A DNA stretch of 64,000 bases from Corticium candelabrum (taxonomy: Eukaryota; Porifera; Homoscleromorpha; Homosclerophorida; Plakinidae), in NCBI RefSeq assembly GCF_963422355.1, contig NC_085087.1, positions 1,770,021-1,834,020 on the forward strand, in the 5' to 3' direction. How positions within the stretch are numbered: position 1 is the first letter of the stretch; every line of letters starts with the position of its first letter. Below are positions 11,350-35,463 of the stretch, one piece after another. Under the pieces are notes generated by a model, which did not search any database, had not been told where the DNA came from, and saw nothing but the letters and a program-made list of their open reading frames with translations. The position numbers were made by a program, and so were the translations under genes.

Positions 11350-13016
11350 ATGGAATCCAATGGTACTATACATAGCTCTTGCAAATTGTCTCTTCAAAAA
11401 AGAAGCAACGCGAGAGCAACGAAGCTTGCCAGAGATGATCATTATGGCGACGCTACTCGGGCATTGATTTCTCATAGATATGCATCTCTTGAAGACAAGG
11501 ATGCTTTGAATGATCTACTCCAACGCCACCCACAGTTCTGTCTACCAGAAAGTTCTGCTACTACACCTCCGGCTCTGACGGTTGATACACTAGCCATCAC
11601 GTCTTCATTGCGTGCGTTTCCTAGAGGTTTGAGCCCAGGATTCTCTTAAGTTGAGGGCTCAACATCTGCTGGATGCAACAATGGGAACCATTGCTCCATT
11701 GCTCCATCTTCACAGACTTGCTTGGAGAATCTTACTAAGCTTGTTGACTCACTTCTGTCAGGAAAGCTAAACAAACGTATCTTACCCTGGCTTGTGGGAG
11801 CTCCACTGACAGCCCTGCACAAGAAGTCAGGAGGTTTTCGACCTATAGCGGTTGGTGAGGTGTTACTGCGACTAACCAGTCGTGTATGTTGTTCTGCAGT
11901 TAAACCTCGCCTTTCGGAGGTCTTCTTACCATACGGTCAAGTAGGAGTCGGTACTAAAGGAGGTTTGGAAGCTGCTGTCCACACTGCTAGAACTTTTATT
12001 CAGGATTATGGTCAGGATGAGAACTTCTGTTGTCTGAAGATAGACATGAAAAAATGCTTTCAACGAATGCAATCGGTCTTCTTTTTGCGTCGTTTGAACC
12101 AAGAATTTCCAGAGTTACTATCTTGGGCTAAATGGTGCTATTGCTCTGCTGGTGAGCTCCGTTTTGGTAACTGTCGTTTAACCTCAACCACGGGAGTCCA
12201 GCAGGGAGATCCTTTGGACCCGCTTCTGTTTTCTTTGGTCGTTTTAGCAGCTCTTGATAACTTAGGTCATATTGATGGTCTTCAGATGCAAAAGTTGTGG
12301 TACTTAGATGATGGTACTTTCTTTGGTTCACAGGATGCATTATCTGTTCTGTTAAAATCGCTGTTATCAAGAGGACCCGATGTTAGCCTACATATCAACC
12401 TTGCCAAATGTGAAGTTTTTTGGCCGTCCGGAGACCAAAAATTTCCAAGTTTTCCTCCTGAAATCCATCGTTTATGTATGTCTTCCAATGGGGTCGAATT
12501 GCTTGGCTCTTCCATTTTTAGGTCACATGAGTTTTTTGACAACTTCTTCAAATCTCGTATCGCTAAAGTACGGGATGCACAAGATCGTTTGGCGGATCTA
12601 GACAACCCGCAAATAGCACTCCATTTGCTAAGAAGTTGTCTGAGTTTATCTAAAATTAGCTATCTTTTGCGAACAGTTCCACCTGGTTCTTCGGATTCTT
12701 AACTTGGGCGTTTTGACTGTGGTCTTTGTCAAGCCCTGGGTAGTATCACCCAGTCCTCTATTTCGGATGCAGCTTGGTTACAAGCTTCCCTGCCAATTCG
12801 ATTTGGCGGTTTAGGTTTGCGTGAGGCCCGGATTTCATCATCAGCAGCCTTCCTTGGAAGTTGCCATATGACTCGTCTGTTAACTGATCGCTTATTACAT
12901 GGTGGTACGGTCTCTTCACTACAGCCTTCAACACTTAAAGGAACATTTCGGCCACATGCGCTAGTAAATTGCACCCAGCATACACCTTTGATTGTTGGTT
13001 ACCAACAATCAAATTG
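11350..13016 (+). pseudogene. non-LTR retroelement: N-terminal region and reverse transcriptase domain (decayed)
   Basis: The segment 11350-11649 ends in a pre-RT motif (AFPRGLSPGF). A one-base shift near 11650 separates it from the RT reading frame at 11722-13016. In that frame, counting from the ATG at 11722, the RT motifs are GGFRPIAVGE, LKIDMKKCF (Asp108), GVQQGDP (158-164) and YLDDG (catalytic Asp196/Asp197). TAA at 12700-12702 interrupts the frame, but the same frame continues into a thumb-like segment (WLQASLPIRFGGLGLREA). Sequence past about 13016 is displaced by an insertion; the C-terminal part resumes near 17798. RT motifs of this kind belong to non-LTR retrotransposons. The element looks inactive because of the stop, frameshift and insertion. 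Confidence 0.82.
12989..13013. repeat. perfect 12-bp palindrome at the RT interruption point
   Basis: TTGATTGTTGGT and ACCAACAATCAA are exact reverse complements separated by one base. The palindrome lies where the RT protein frame stops being recognisable, so it may mark an insertion junction or a terminal repeat. Confidence 0.7.
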
Positions 13017-13616
13017 AGACATTTGACGCATTTGCAGAACGAGATATGCTTACGTACGCTTTTAACTGATGAAAAGATAAATTGTATCGGACGCGTTTGT
13101 AACTTTTTCGATCGGGACTCCAACTTCTCGAATATCTACCGTAGATCGCAGTTTGCAAAGCGTGCTGTTTGGTTCAGTAGCTGAAACACTTATGCACAAC
13201 TTACTCATACTTATCAAGCGGGCAACGCTTTTCTAGCGTGACGCTGAAGAGTGTTTTCTCACCATCACGTGTAACATCACGTGACATCGACAGCAGTCGT
13301 GTAGCGTTGTGGACGGCGAAACAGATCCGGACGGCGAAACAGATCCGGACGCCAATACCGCTCGCCTCTCTAACCTTTTAGTTGTGTTCATGTGCGACAG
13401 ACCAAGTATGAACAGCTGTTTTTACCACACACCGAAGGGGCCCTGTCATAAGAACTGAACTCAACCGTAACTTCGTTTTGTAGTTCTTGTCACTTCCATC
13501 AGCGCATGCAACCATTACTTTTTACCGCAAATGTACGTTAGCGCGCGTCTCTGAAATGTTGCGTTAACGCAAATCCCCGAAATGTCACTTTAAATCTCGT
13601 GTGAAGAGTTGGCCAA
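13017..13616. other. unassigned sequence between RT remnant and LTR element
   Basis: No coding frame was recognised. There is a short tandem duplication of ACGGCGAAACAGATCCGG at about 13313-13350. It is neither recognisable RT-element coding sequence nor part of the inferred LTR, so it may be a separate insertion. Confidence 0.4.
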
Positions 13617-13889
13617 TGTCGTGTATACAATCACTAGCCGTGTATTTACAACTACCAACTTGAACTAACACAACTAGAGTCCTGCGCCAACTCTAATGCT
13701 AACCGCAAACATGCAACTAATTAATCTACTACACTCCTCTTTCCTTACACGTTGAACGATACCTAACTGGTATCTGTCTGTTCTGTCTCTTGGGATATCG
13801 TCTTCCTGGTGTTTCTTCTGTAACATCGCTGCTTCCTTCGCAGTAGTTACTTCTGCTGGCTGGTTGGAAGGTAGTGGATCTTGCACTGG

Positions 13890-16800
13890 TTAAAGTGGAA
13901 CTTCCAGATACTTACTTGTTTGTTCTGTTATTGATAATGGTGTCTCCATATCAGGTATGTCCACTTCAACAGCATCAGTGGATGTAGGCTCAGCAACAGG
14001 TATCGGTATACTTCTGACGTCTCGAACTCCAGATGTTCTATGTGTACATATCTGGGTTGTCCATTTATTTCCACCAAATAGTTCACTGGTTCCAATCTTT
14101 GAAGTATTAACCATGAAGCCATTTTCCTCGTCCGTCTCTCCTGGGATTCCAAATACTAACTGTTTGCCCAGGGTTCAAACTCCTTGTTACTACTGAGGCT
14201 TGCTGGTATTGATCATATTGAGTATCTCTCACTTCTCCTCCCACATCAGGACGTAAGAGTGTCAACTTTGCCCTCAGCTCTCTCTTCATTAACATCTCGG
14301 CGGGTGTCCTTTCGGTAGTACAGTTAGGTGTAGTCTTGTACTTCAGTAAGAACAAAGAGATTTGGTGACTAATAGATCGTCCTACTGGCTTGGTCTTAGA
14401 GCTTTTTTCAGTTCCTGCACCAATCTCTCCACTTGAACGTTTGATGCCGGATGGTAGGGATGTGTACGTTGGTGACTAATACCATTGGCCCTGATGAACT
14501 CCTCAAACTCGTGAGCAACGAACTGAAGTCCGTTATCCGTGACCAGCTTGTGAGGAATAGCATAAAAACTGAATGTTCTCCTCATGGCTTTCACAGTCTG
14601 CGTAGCAGTAGCATGTGTCCCCAGTTCGTGAATTTCTGGCCATTTGGAATAGGCATCAATCAACAGCAGATATTGCTTCCCTTTCCACTCTGCAAAATCT
14701 GCATGTATCCTCCTCCAAGGTCCTTCTGGAAAATCCAAGGATGTGGAACTGTGTGTCCTGGAAGATTTCTACAACTCTGACATTTGGGACAGGATCTGAC
14801 CAAATCCTTAATATCTTTATTCAGTCTCGGCCACCAGACAAAGCTGCGTGCGAGTGCTTTCATCCGACTGATTCCGAGATGCCCTTCATGTAGCTCTCCT
14901 AGAACAGTGGATTGCAATTTTGGAGGGATAATCACTCTGTTTCCCCACAACAAACACTCTTTTCCATGGTTAGTTCCTCAGCCCGCCTGTTGCAAGTCTG
15001 TAACTCTGGAGGTACTTGTGCCTTGAAATTCCAACCAAAACGAGTTTGTTCGTATACTTCTCTTAGTACCGCATCGTGACTAGTCTCGGTGGCTATACTT
15101 CTGTTGCAGTGACAGGTAACTCTCACAATAATCTAAGCCATAAATCTCCTCATTCAGATCGATAACATGCACATGAACAGGCAATCTTGACATCATGTCA
15201 GCTTCTTTATTGTTGGCTCCTGCTATGTATTCCATATCATAGTTATACGCACTAAGGATTAGTGCCCATCGCTGTAGTCGCGCGGCAGCCAATGATGAAA
15301 CTCCTTCCTTTGGACCCAGAATTTTCAACAGTGGTCTGTGGTCCGTGACTAAAGTGAATGAACGTCCCAACTAGTATTTGTGAAATTGTTTTACACCAAA
15401 AATTAACTCTATTGCTTCCCGTTCCAGTTGCGCATAGTTTCGTTCCGCCTTGGATAGGGTTCTTGATGCAAAAGCAATGGGTTACACTGAACCATCAGCC
15501 ATAACATGACTCAAACAAGCTCCCACACCATAAGGTGAGGCATCGCATGTCAAACGTACTGGTCTCTGCAGATCATAATGTGTCAAGACACTAGACTCTA
15601 ACAATTTCTGCTTTCCTTCCTGAAAAGCTCTCTTTTGTTCCCGTTGCCATTTTCAGGGAGTATTCTTTTCCAACAACACGTGTAAGAGTTGCAAAGCGGT
15701 AGAAAGCGTGGCAGGAACCGGTTATAATAGTTCAATAAACCAAGGAAAGCTTTGAGCTCAGACACATTAGCTGGCTCTGGAGCATGCCTTATAGCACTCA
15801 GCTTCTTCTCTGCTGGTCGCAACCCTTGGGCATCTACCACATGATCCGAGTATTCTACCTGAGCTTTTTTGAACTCACATTTCTTTTTCTTCAACCGGAC
15901 TCCGACTTCACTCAGTAGTTTCAAGACTTGTCGTAACCTCTCATCATGTTCTGCTTCCGACGACCCAACCACCAAAATGTCATCTAGATAGCAGGTTATT
16001 CCTGGGATTGCTATCAAAATTCCATTCATTGCTCGCTGCCAAATGGCAGGAGCTGTAGTAATGCCAAAAGCATTCTAGTGTAGACAAACAGTCCCTTGAA
16101 GTGTTTACCGTGAGATACTTTTGACTATCCACATGAATCTTCATTGCTGGTACGCTTGTTTCATGTCTAGTCGAGTGAAATACTGGCCTCCAGCTAAAGT
16201 TGCGAAGAGATCATGTGGGTTGGGCATTGGATAATTGTCCGTATTCAGGTAGGGGTTGATTGTCACCTTGTAATCCCAACAAATTCTGATAGAATTATCA
16301 GCCTTTCTCGCAATGACAACAGGTGCTGCCCACTTACTGTTCTCGACTGGCTGTATAATGCCCTCTTTCTGTAGTCGATTAAGTTCCTCCTCTACTTTCT
16401 GTTTTAAGGCATAAGGCACCTGGCGTGGCCTATGAAACCGTGGCTTGGCATCTGAAGACAAAGTTATCTTGGCTTGATAGCCTTGCAAAGTACCTACTCC
16501 CTCTGCAAACAACTGAGGAAAACTCTCAGGTACATTAAACATTTCCTTGTCGACTTTGAACAGAGAAGCCAATCAAGCTTGAGGTTTGACAGCCAATCTC
16601 GTCCCAAGATTGCTGGCTTATCACTCAAATCTACTACAATCAACCGCTCCATAGATTGTTGCATTCCATACTTGATTGGTACAACGGCTTCTCCTTTCAC
16701 CTTCAATCGTTCACCACTATGTGATTGAAGTTGGGCAGTGCACTTCTTTAGCTGTACGTGGAATAGAACTTCATTATACATCTGGGTCGGTATAACACTC

Positions 16801-17180
16801 ACCAAAGCTCCAGTGTCCACTTCCATCTCCACATTCCTGCCTGCTACCTCTATTGTCACATTGACCCCGCCTCTACCAGACAAAGAACAAATGAGGCTTA
16901 CATCTTTTGCATCTACTTGATATGCAGACTGGGTCTTCGGTTTCCTTTGCATATGCCAATTGCCTTCTGGGTTATCTTTCACGTTATCTCGTTGCTTCTT
17001 CTTACACGCTTTAGCGATACGGCTCTTTGTGCGACAGAACAGACACGTGTAGTTCTTGAACCGACACTTGGTTGGGTCATGACCATGATCATTGCAACGA
17101 TAACATGCCTTATCCAAAGTACGAAACGATCCTGATTGGCTGTGGCTGATTGTGGTCGCCCTCTTGACAGCAAATGTCAT
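13890..17180 (-). pseudogene. Gypsy pol polyprotein remnant (protease, RT, RNase H, integrase)
   Basis: Motifs in order on the minus strand: CCHC knuckle CYRCNDHGHDPTKC (about 17110); aspartic protease EVDTGA and AILGRDWL (about 16830 and 16600); RT with WAAPVVIARK, FTRLDMKQAY and CYLDDILVVG (about 16330, 16170, 15990); RNase H with TDHRPLLKIL and IAGANNKEADMMSRLP (about 15330 and 15200); integrase zinc region GHLGISRMKALA and CPKCQSC (about 14870 and 14780); integrase core with HADFAEW, VTDNG and QVERLV (DD-E type, about 14700-14420). Frameshifts and stops separate the segments, for example near 16570, 16080, 15370 and 14380, so no intact polyprotein is encoded. No envelope-like frame was seen. 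Confidence 0.85.
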
Positions 17181-17189
17181 CTCCAGTGA

Positions 17190-17781
17190 CTTGTAATGTT
17201 CACTAGAAGAGTGTCGTGTCGACTCCTCACGGAGGTGTTTTGTCTTCGCTCTGGCTGTTTCAGCAGCTTGTGCAATACGCAGAGCCTTCTCCAGCGTTAG
17301 ATCTGCCTCCGCTAAAATCTTCTGCTGAACAGTCTCGTGTAGCGACCCACATAATAACTGATCACGTAACGAAGTATTGAGTTGTTCACCGAAGTCACAA
17401 TGTTTGGCGATGCATCGTAATCCAGAAACGTCAACAGCAATACTCTCGCCTTCCCGCTACACCCGCTTGTAAAAGCGAAAACGCTCCGCGATGACAATAG
17501 TTCTCGGTTCATAGTGATCCTGCAATTGCTTGAAGAGCTAGCGTATCCAGCGATTTGTCTTGAGCAGTCGCCGGTCGTACCAAATTCTCTAGTAACGTGT
17601 TCGTCGTTGTGCCCATCGACGTCAGAACAGCTATCTTCTTGTCGTCATCCGTGATTACATTTGCCGTGCAATAAAGCAAGAATCGTTCTTTGCAGTCTTC
17701 GACATTATCTACGCCCGCGTTGAACTCGCAGAGTTTCCCGTGTCGAGCCGCCATCCTCGTCGCCAATTGTCGTGTATACAA
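17190..17781 (-). pseudogene. Gypsy gag remnant
   Basis: Begins just inside the leader with an alpha-helical capsid-like segment (KLCEFNAGVDNVEDCKERFL) and continues after a frame change near 17512 to a segment ending QKILAEADLTLEKALRIAQA. That is typical of the region just before the gag zinc knuckle. It is broken by at least one frameshift and one stop. Confidence 0.65.
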
Positions 17782-17797
17782 TCACTAGCCGTGACAA

Positions 17798-18667
17798 CCT
17801 GATGAATACGGATGCCTTTCCTTCAGGACTTTCTCAAAAATTATTTCAGTCCTAACTAGATGACCATGACTTGGTTTATGCTTCTTTGAAAAACAACAGC
17901 CGCATAAGAGATCTTGCTTGTATCAGTACAATCTCGTCCATTCACGCTGGAGCCTAGCTCAGGGCTATATTCCTAATAAACAACTTGGGCTGGCATTTTC
18001 GAAACATGAGTTCATCATATCAATAAGGATCTGGCTGGGATTACCAATATTTCCACCACATCCAAATGCCCAAAGATCTGTGTGTGGTCCTAGCATTGAT
18101 CAGTTTGGGGACCACGCCTTGAGCTGTGAAAGTGGCCCCTTGCGAACAAAACTACATGACAGTTTGAGGGATATTGTCTGGCACGCCCTTCACACCGCCA
18201 ATAGTGAAGTAAAGAAGAAACAGAGAATAGGTGGCCGAGATCTTTATCGACCAGGTGACATTTATCATCCTGATTTTACCAATGGAAAACCTGCTTTCTT
18301 TGACATAACTATTAGAAATTCGCTCCAACCCAGCTATATCGTTGCCGCTGCAACCAGTGCTGGTGCTGCCGCATTGGCAGGTGAAATGGAAAAAGATGCC
18401 TACCATGATGATATCGTTGCTGCTGCTGGCAGAGAGTTCTTCCCTTTGGCTTTGGTAACCCTAGGTAATTGGACACCTTCAAGCTTGATGACTCTAAAGA
18501 TTATCACGTTGAAGACTACCACCTGTAACACAACATCTCTTTCTCAAGCCTTCCAGAACCTCATTGAACAATTATCTGTGAAACTCTGGTTATTTAATGC
18601 TCGTTTAGTACACGGTTGTATGCAACTGCATTCTTCTAGTGGCTCTCTTTGGGACTTGCTCACTTAG
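17798..18667 (+). pseudogene. non-LTR retroelement: zinc knuckle and restriction-like endonuclease part
   Basis: Continuation of the RT element interrupted at about 13016. The frame before 17918 runs through a TAG near 17857. It encodes a CCHC-like segment (C-x-PSIDQFGDHALSC-...-H) followed by a PD-(D/E)XK-like motif, RPGDIYHPDF...FFDITI. It ends in a conserved tail (AGREFFPLALVTLGNW and EQLSVKLWLFNARLV), with TAG at 18665-18667. The order RT, zinc knuckle, restriction-like endonuclease is known from R2-like non-LTR elements. The tail runs into A-rich sequence and a (CA)n/(CG)n tract at about 18710-18752. Confidence 0.78.
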
Positions 18668-18780
18668 TATATGTTGATGTTTCACACACGTATATGCGTG
18701 TAAAAAAATAAAAATACACACATACACACACGCGCGCGCGCACACACACACATGCCTAATGCTTGCCTACGCATAAACAT

Positions 18781-19095
18781 TTAACTATTTCCAACAACTC
18801 TGTCGCTACTATTTAGTACTAAACGTTCTAAAATTATTCTAGCATTAAAAAGCCAAATCTTGACAGAAAGCTGTTCATAAAGAAACATTAGCGTTCTACT
18901 AATAGTTTGACAATGATGAAATGCCGTCTTCCTTGCTATTATCTTCAACATGCGCATGCTGTGAGGATGCCACAAACCCAGAGTCTCAACAACGAGTGGT
19001 TCAAATAAACTTCCAGTAGCCTTCACCATGTCTTCATGACGGCGGTCCTTCTCCAAAACTCCAGCTTCTGCTGCTGCTCCAGCACGATTCCACAT
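18781..19095 (-). pseudogene. C-terminal fragment of the same RT-endonuclease family, opposite orientation
   Basis: The encoded segment KDRRHEDMVKATGSLFEPLV, then ETLGLWHPHSMRMLKIIARK, and later EQLSVKIWLFNARIIL, parallels the end of the 17798-18667 copy. No RT domain is attached. The two copies are tail to tail around the (CA)n tract. Confidence 0.72.
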
Positions 19096-19393
19096 AACGT
19101 TCCAGCAGACAATTGAGTTGTGCCAGATGTAGAGTAATCATCAGATGCAAATATGTCATCAGCAAAATTAGTTACGTAAAGCACACGATGGCGTAGGTCT
19201 ACAGAAACGCAGTTCGATTGGCCGTTGACGGCCCTCGTCGCGTAATTTCACGGTGCTCCAGTAACAGTACCCGGATATGATGATACCGCCCGTTGTTATC
19301 CTCGCGTGAAAGGAACACCGAAAGCGAAGGAAGGCCTAGTGTCGAGGCTAACAACGTATAGTCAAGATGGCGACTAATGTGAGCAGAAGAAAC
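19096..19393. other. no gene recognised
   Basis: Spacer between the minus-strand endonuclease fragment and the MITE. Its short open frames have no recognisable character. Confidence 0.4.
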
Positions 19394-19654
19394 CAGGGGC
19401 GCGTTCGATTGGGCTCTTCCATGCAGCCTCTTCCAAAAGAGGCTCCGTGTGCACGCCCCTCTCCCAACTTCTACAGCTCTGCCGCTATAGTCGGAAAAGC
19501 CAACTCTACAGACTCTGCTGCTGGTTGGAAGAACACGCCCCTCTTCCAATTAATTAAATAACTTTTACCAGTTCTGCGCTGGAAGAAGTTAGAAGAGGGG
19601 CGTGCTCTTCCAGGCTCTTCGGGAAGAGGTTGGATCCAATCGAACGCGCCCCAG
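19394..19654. mobile_element. MITE with 17-bp perfect terminal inverted repeats
   Basis: The left end GGGGCGCGTTCGATTGG is matched exactly in inverse by the right end CCAATCGAACGCGCCCC. The interior repeats GGAAGAG/CTCTTCC motifs (AGAGGGGCGTG and its complement) and so is itself palindromic. There is no coding sequence. The CAGGGGCGCG-type terminus is compatible with a hAT-type element; no target-site duplication could be fixed. Confidence 0.85.
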
Positions 19655-19884
19655 CTTAGACTTGTCTTGATAGATGCCAGATCGCCCGAAACCGGTGTCG
19701 TTATGTACCTCGCGAAACATGAAGCACTTTCACTGGATAACATCCAATCCGGTGAAGGTAGATTTCCAAACAAACCCCCATCAGTCTTGGACGGCCAATC
19801 GTCTCAAACAGGCACAAAATGAAATTAAGAAACGATCGAGCGCTCTTAGCACAGCAGCAGCCGTACCAACATGTGAGTGATACG

Positions 19885-20390
19885 CGGCCACGTCTTTGTT
19901 TGTTCGCAACCAAAATCGGCATGCTCACTCGGCACACGAAAGGTTTGCGTAAAATTTAAGAAATGCCAACGGCCCCTCTCGAGGGGTCGACCGCCGCGTA
20001 AAATTTCTCGAGGACTTAAACGCTACACATTCCAGTTCATTCGAACACACGTCCACACCAGTCCTGCGTAGACTGTACGTGTCGCCGTCTTTCGCAAAGC
20101 TTTGACAATCAAATATTTCTTGCCCAATAGGCCTATAGATTATACTCTTCTAGCGCTTTCCAAATCCTGATTTCAAGTACCAACCTACGCGTTTTCTGTA
20201 CCAAGCGCCACACGGGGAATGTGTCGATTTCATCGAAAAAGCGCAAAGAGCAAGATTCGAATTTATTCTATATATCCGGGTCATCGCAACGAAGGTTGCA
20301 CGTGACGTGTCCACACTCGCTCAGACTGCATTTCTTCTGTTAGAACCCTACAGTATCTTGCCGGTACGAAGGATAGGGCATGTGTCTAGT
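19885..20390 (-). repeat. ~515 bp dispersed repeat family, copy 3 (reverse, diverged)
   Basis: Its reverse complement aligns from GCCCTATCCTTCGTACCGGC to the segment before the CA tail of copies 1 and 2. It includes the core CCCCTCGAGAGGGG-like palindrome near 19975-19995 and the pattern CGTGTAGCGCTTG...ATTCGAATCTTGCTCTT. It is more diverged than copies 1 and 2 are from each other. Confidence 0.75.
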
Positions 20391-21527
20391 TATTAACCAT
20401 AAGCGTAGCGAGGGTTATAGTTGTCGTCTCACAGGAAATTGCGACTCAACTGAAACACCGACTCGACTCGACTGAAATACGGACTCGACGAAAACGACCA
20501 CGTAAACAACTTTCGAATGTATAGCGCGTGTTCCCTGGTACAGTGTAGCGCTCGTGTAATGTCGACATTAGCTAGCATATGGTTGTTGGAGCTTGTCCGT
20601 CAGTCTAGGCTGAGTCACACAGGACTTTCAAATTTTGATTACTGATCATAACTTTTGAGTGTACTTTCAAAGTTCTATCGGACAAAGAGCTCAAGTAATT
20701 TACGATTTGATGATAATTATATATAAGGTTGCTTGTCCTTTCTCAGCCACCTGTATAAACAAGTGTTTAGTGTGACTCAGCCATCTGTATAAACAATTTT
20801 TAGTGTCTACTTGTAGTGACGTGCACGTGGTGTTAATTAATTTGTGCATGCTTGCAAGTACAGTAGATGCTTGCCAGTACATGTGCAGCAATTGTTTGGT
20901 GTTGTTAACCCTAGGCGTTGTGGCGATTGGAGTACGTACCTGTGCCTCGATCTTTGTTAATTAAGGCTAAAATGATCAATCGTAGGAACACACGCTTATG
21001 TAAGTTTCCCACTTTGCAGGCGTTTCACTTTGGAAGCACGTTGCTAATTCTATTGTACAACCAAGGTCTGAAAAGGGGTCAATTTATCGTCGCCTAGGGT
21101 CAGCACTGTTAGTGCTTCCTTTCATTATCTAGCGACCCTAGGCTGCTGATTGAGGGGGGTTTGGCCCCGTGGTTCCTACGCCTATATATATATATATATC
21201 GTGCCCCACTCTAATTAGACCTGTTTCAGTGAATTCTAATAGGACGGCGTTGTCAAAATCGAAGGCATCGAGGTGCTACGTGGTGTTCATCAACAGAAAT
21301 GATCTCGAAAGACGAAGTGACAGAGTCTCAAACGGAAATCAAAGTGCTACTCGCGTAGGCAAGCGTTCCTAAAAAGGTTACGAAAAACTCCGCCCCCTTT
21401 ACGTTCCGAACACGTTACCATGCAAACTTGTTTTGACTCGGCGTCACTACGCCCTCTTAATTAAATTTAGATGCACATACGGGATAAAGTAGACACAATG
21501 TCATGTGATTTCTAGCTAGACGTCACG
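20391..21527. other. intergenic / upstream region of the ZSWIM-like gene
   Basis: No gene was recognised. It includes a short (TA)n at 21182-21199 and an imperfect palindrome around 21091-21155 (CGCCTAGGGTCAGCAC versus GCGACCCTAGGC). The last 200 bases before 21528 presumably carry the ZSWIM-like promoter, but no specific element is identifiable. Confidence 0.4.
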
Positions 21528-33879
<12,352 letters not shown>

Positions 33880-34625
33880 ACTATTGTAGGATAGTAGACT
33901 TTGACGGTTACGACTCGTCGAGAGTAGCTACTTGTGATTACGTTTTGCACCTTATTAGAAAAATACGTTTTGTGTTTAGAGAACGATAGAAGTTTATAGT
34001 CGTGTAGGTGACTATAGGTGCATGGGTGGAGTAGTTAAGGACGAAATATTTTTATTCTAAACGCCGCCGCTCTAGAGAGAAAAAGACCGCAGATTATAAG
34101 GTAAAGTAAGACATGGCTGCAGGGACACCTAAAGGATTGTGATGCAAAGGCGATGACGAAACGTGTCTAGAAGTGACACACGTTTAGTTAATACCGCGTT
34201 ACACGAGCTACCGACGGGAAATGTGCATGTCATTTTAGGCTCCGTCTAATATCCTCAATGGCCGGTCGTTTGTCCGGCTACGGAACCATCCACAGCGGTA
34301 TTACTGTAACCCTAGCGCATGCGTACTCGGGTTAATAGCGTTTGCAGCAACGACATCTAGAGAAGCAATTATGAATTAACGCAGTACTAGTCGTCTAGGT
34401 AAATTGCTGCTTATATCTAGCAACTTTGATTATTTATGCCCCTTTAATTGATCTCGTGTCTCAATGTCTAATTCAACATTGTTGAAAATGTTGTCAGCAT
34501 TTTCTAGCGTAGGCGGTTGTAAAAAAGCTGCAAACAAGGCTTTTGGATACAAGAGCAGCTCTTTAATTAGTGGTAATACCAACTAAGGCTCAATTTCCTT
34601 GGTCGCTGTCGACAGGTGAAGGCAC
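33880..34625. other. intergenic, no gene recognised
   Basis: The 3' flank of the ZSWIM-like gene. A GCGCATGCG motif occurs near 34316. No coding frame or clear repeat is seen. Confidence 0.45.
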
Positions 34626-34639
34626 GGTATACATCTTAC

Positions 34640-34755
34640 CTGTGGTCTAGAATGGGGCAGACAATTAATGGTCTCGTTTTGTCACACTTTCACTACGACA
34701 TGGAAAGAGAATACGAGGACTTCATCACTGATTTGCTAGAAGCACCCTAAAAATT
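34640..34755 (+). repeat. short dispersed segment with conserved reading frame, copy 1
   Basis: Encodes RMGQTINGLVLSHFHYDMER, then EYEDFITDLLEAP and a stop. A similar segment lies in reverse orientation at 44262-44383. The function is unrecognised. It may be the end of a mobile-element ORF or an exon of a duplicated gene. Confidence 0.5.
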
Positions 34756-35463
34756 ATTTAATCCATACTTTAGACTTAGATGACTAATTCAGTAATTGTC
34801 AGCTTAGTGCGTAGTGCCGTTTCATAACTACCAAGGTACGTTCTCTAAGACAAATTTTTGTGTTAATATAAATTTTTATTTGTTGATATTAATCGTACCC
34901 CCATTTTGGGGTTCTAAATCCGCGCCTGTATCAAATGATCAAGTCATGCAGCGACTAGCTCTTGCTCCAAATGCGAAAAAGTTTAGAGACGAATAACCCG
35001 CGAACCGGTCTGAAGAAGTTGGTGAACTCTATCTGCTCACTATTTCAATTTGTTTCTGTTTGGGCATCGTCAACGATGTGTGCACACTTAAAATATTCTC
35101 AAATTCATGCTTGACTTTAATTAATTCTCACGCACCCAGATTTCAAGAAATAGGCTCTCATGATTGCGTAATGTTCCTAATTCGCTAACGTTGATTATTG
35201 TGACAGTTGTACTGTATACTAGACTCTACCGTACGCTCTAAATCGAACTGCGTTTTGCTGTTGTTTCCGTCCCTTGTGACGTCAAGAAGAAACCGAAAAA
35301 CAATATCCAGCTTCTGCAACCAGACGCGAAAATAGGTCACTATGACCTATCTAGAGGCCGACGTAAAATTTTTATAAATTGCAGGCAGGCACATTAGAAA
35401 GAACACATCTGAAAAGAAAACTCAGAGCTGTCTGCGACCATGGCACCCTCCCTTAGCCTCGTC
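34756..35463. other. intergenic, no gene recognised
   Basis: AT-rich sequence with no recognisable coding frame. It ends at the left arm of the foldback element. Confidence 0.4.

Larger units (their letters stand above)
13617..17794 (-). mobile_element. Gypsy-type LTR retrotransposon, truncated and decayed
   Basis: Read on the minus strand, the order is gag, protease, RT, RNase H, integrase. The segment TGTCGTGTATACAATCACTA at 17768 recurs at 13617. In element orientation it is the 3' end of the LTR, followed at 17767 by TGGCGACGAGG, the typical Gypsy primer-binding/leader sequence. The 3' LTR spans about 13617-13735 (TG...CA) next to a purine-rich tract (GGAAAGAGGAG, complement of about 13735-13748). 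The 5' LTR is cut to about 27 bases, so the copy is truncated. It sits inside an older RT element on the opposite strand. Confidence 0.82.

Noticed and set aside
11722..12702. Taking the RT frame as an intact cellular reverse-transcriptase gene
   Set aside because: The coding sequence continues past TAA at 12700-12702 in the same frame, has a frameshift upstream near 11650, and is interrupted by an LTR element, so it is a decayed mobile element.
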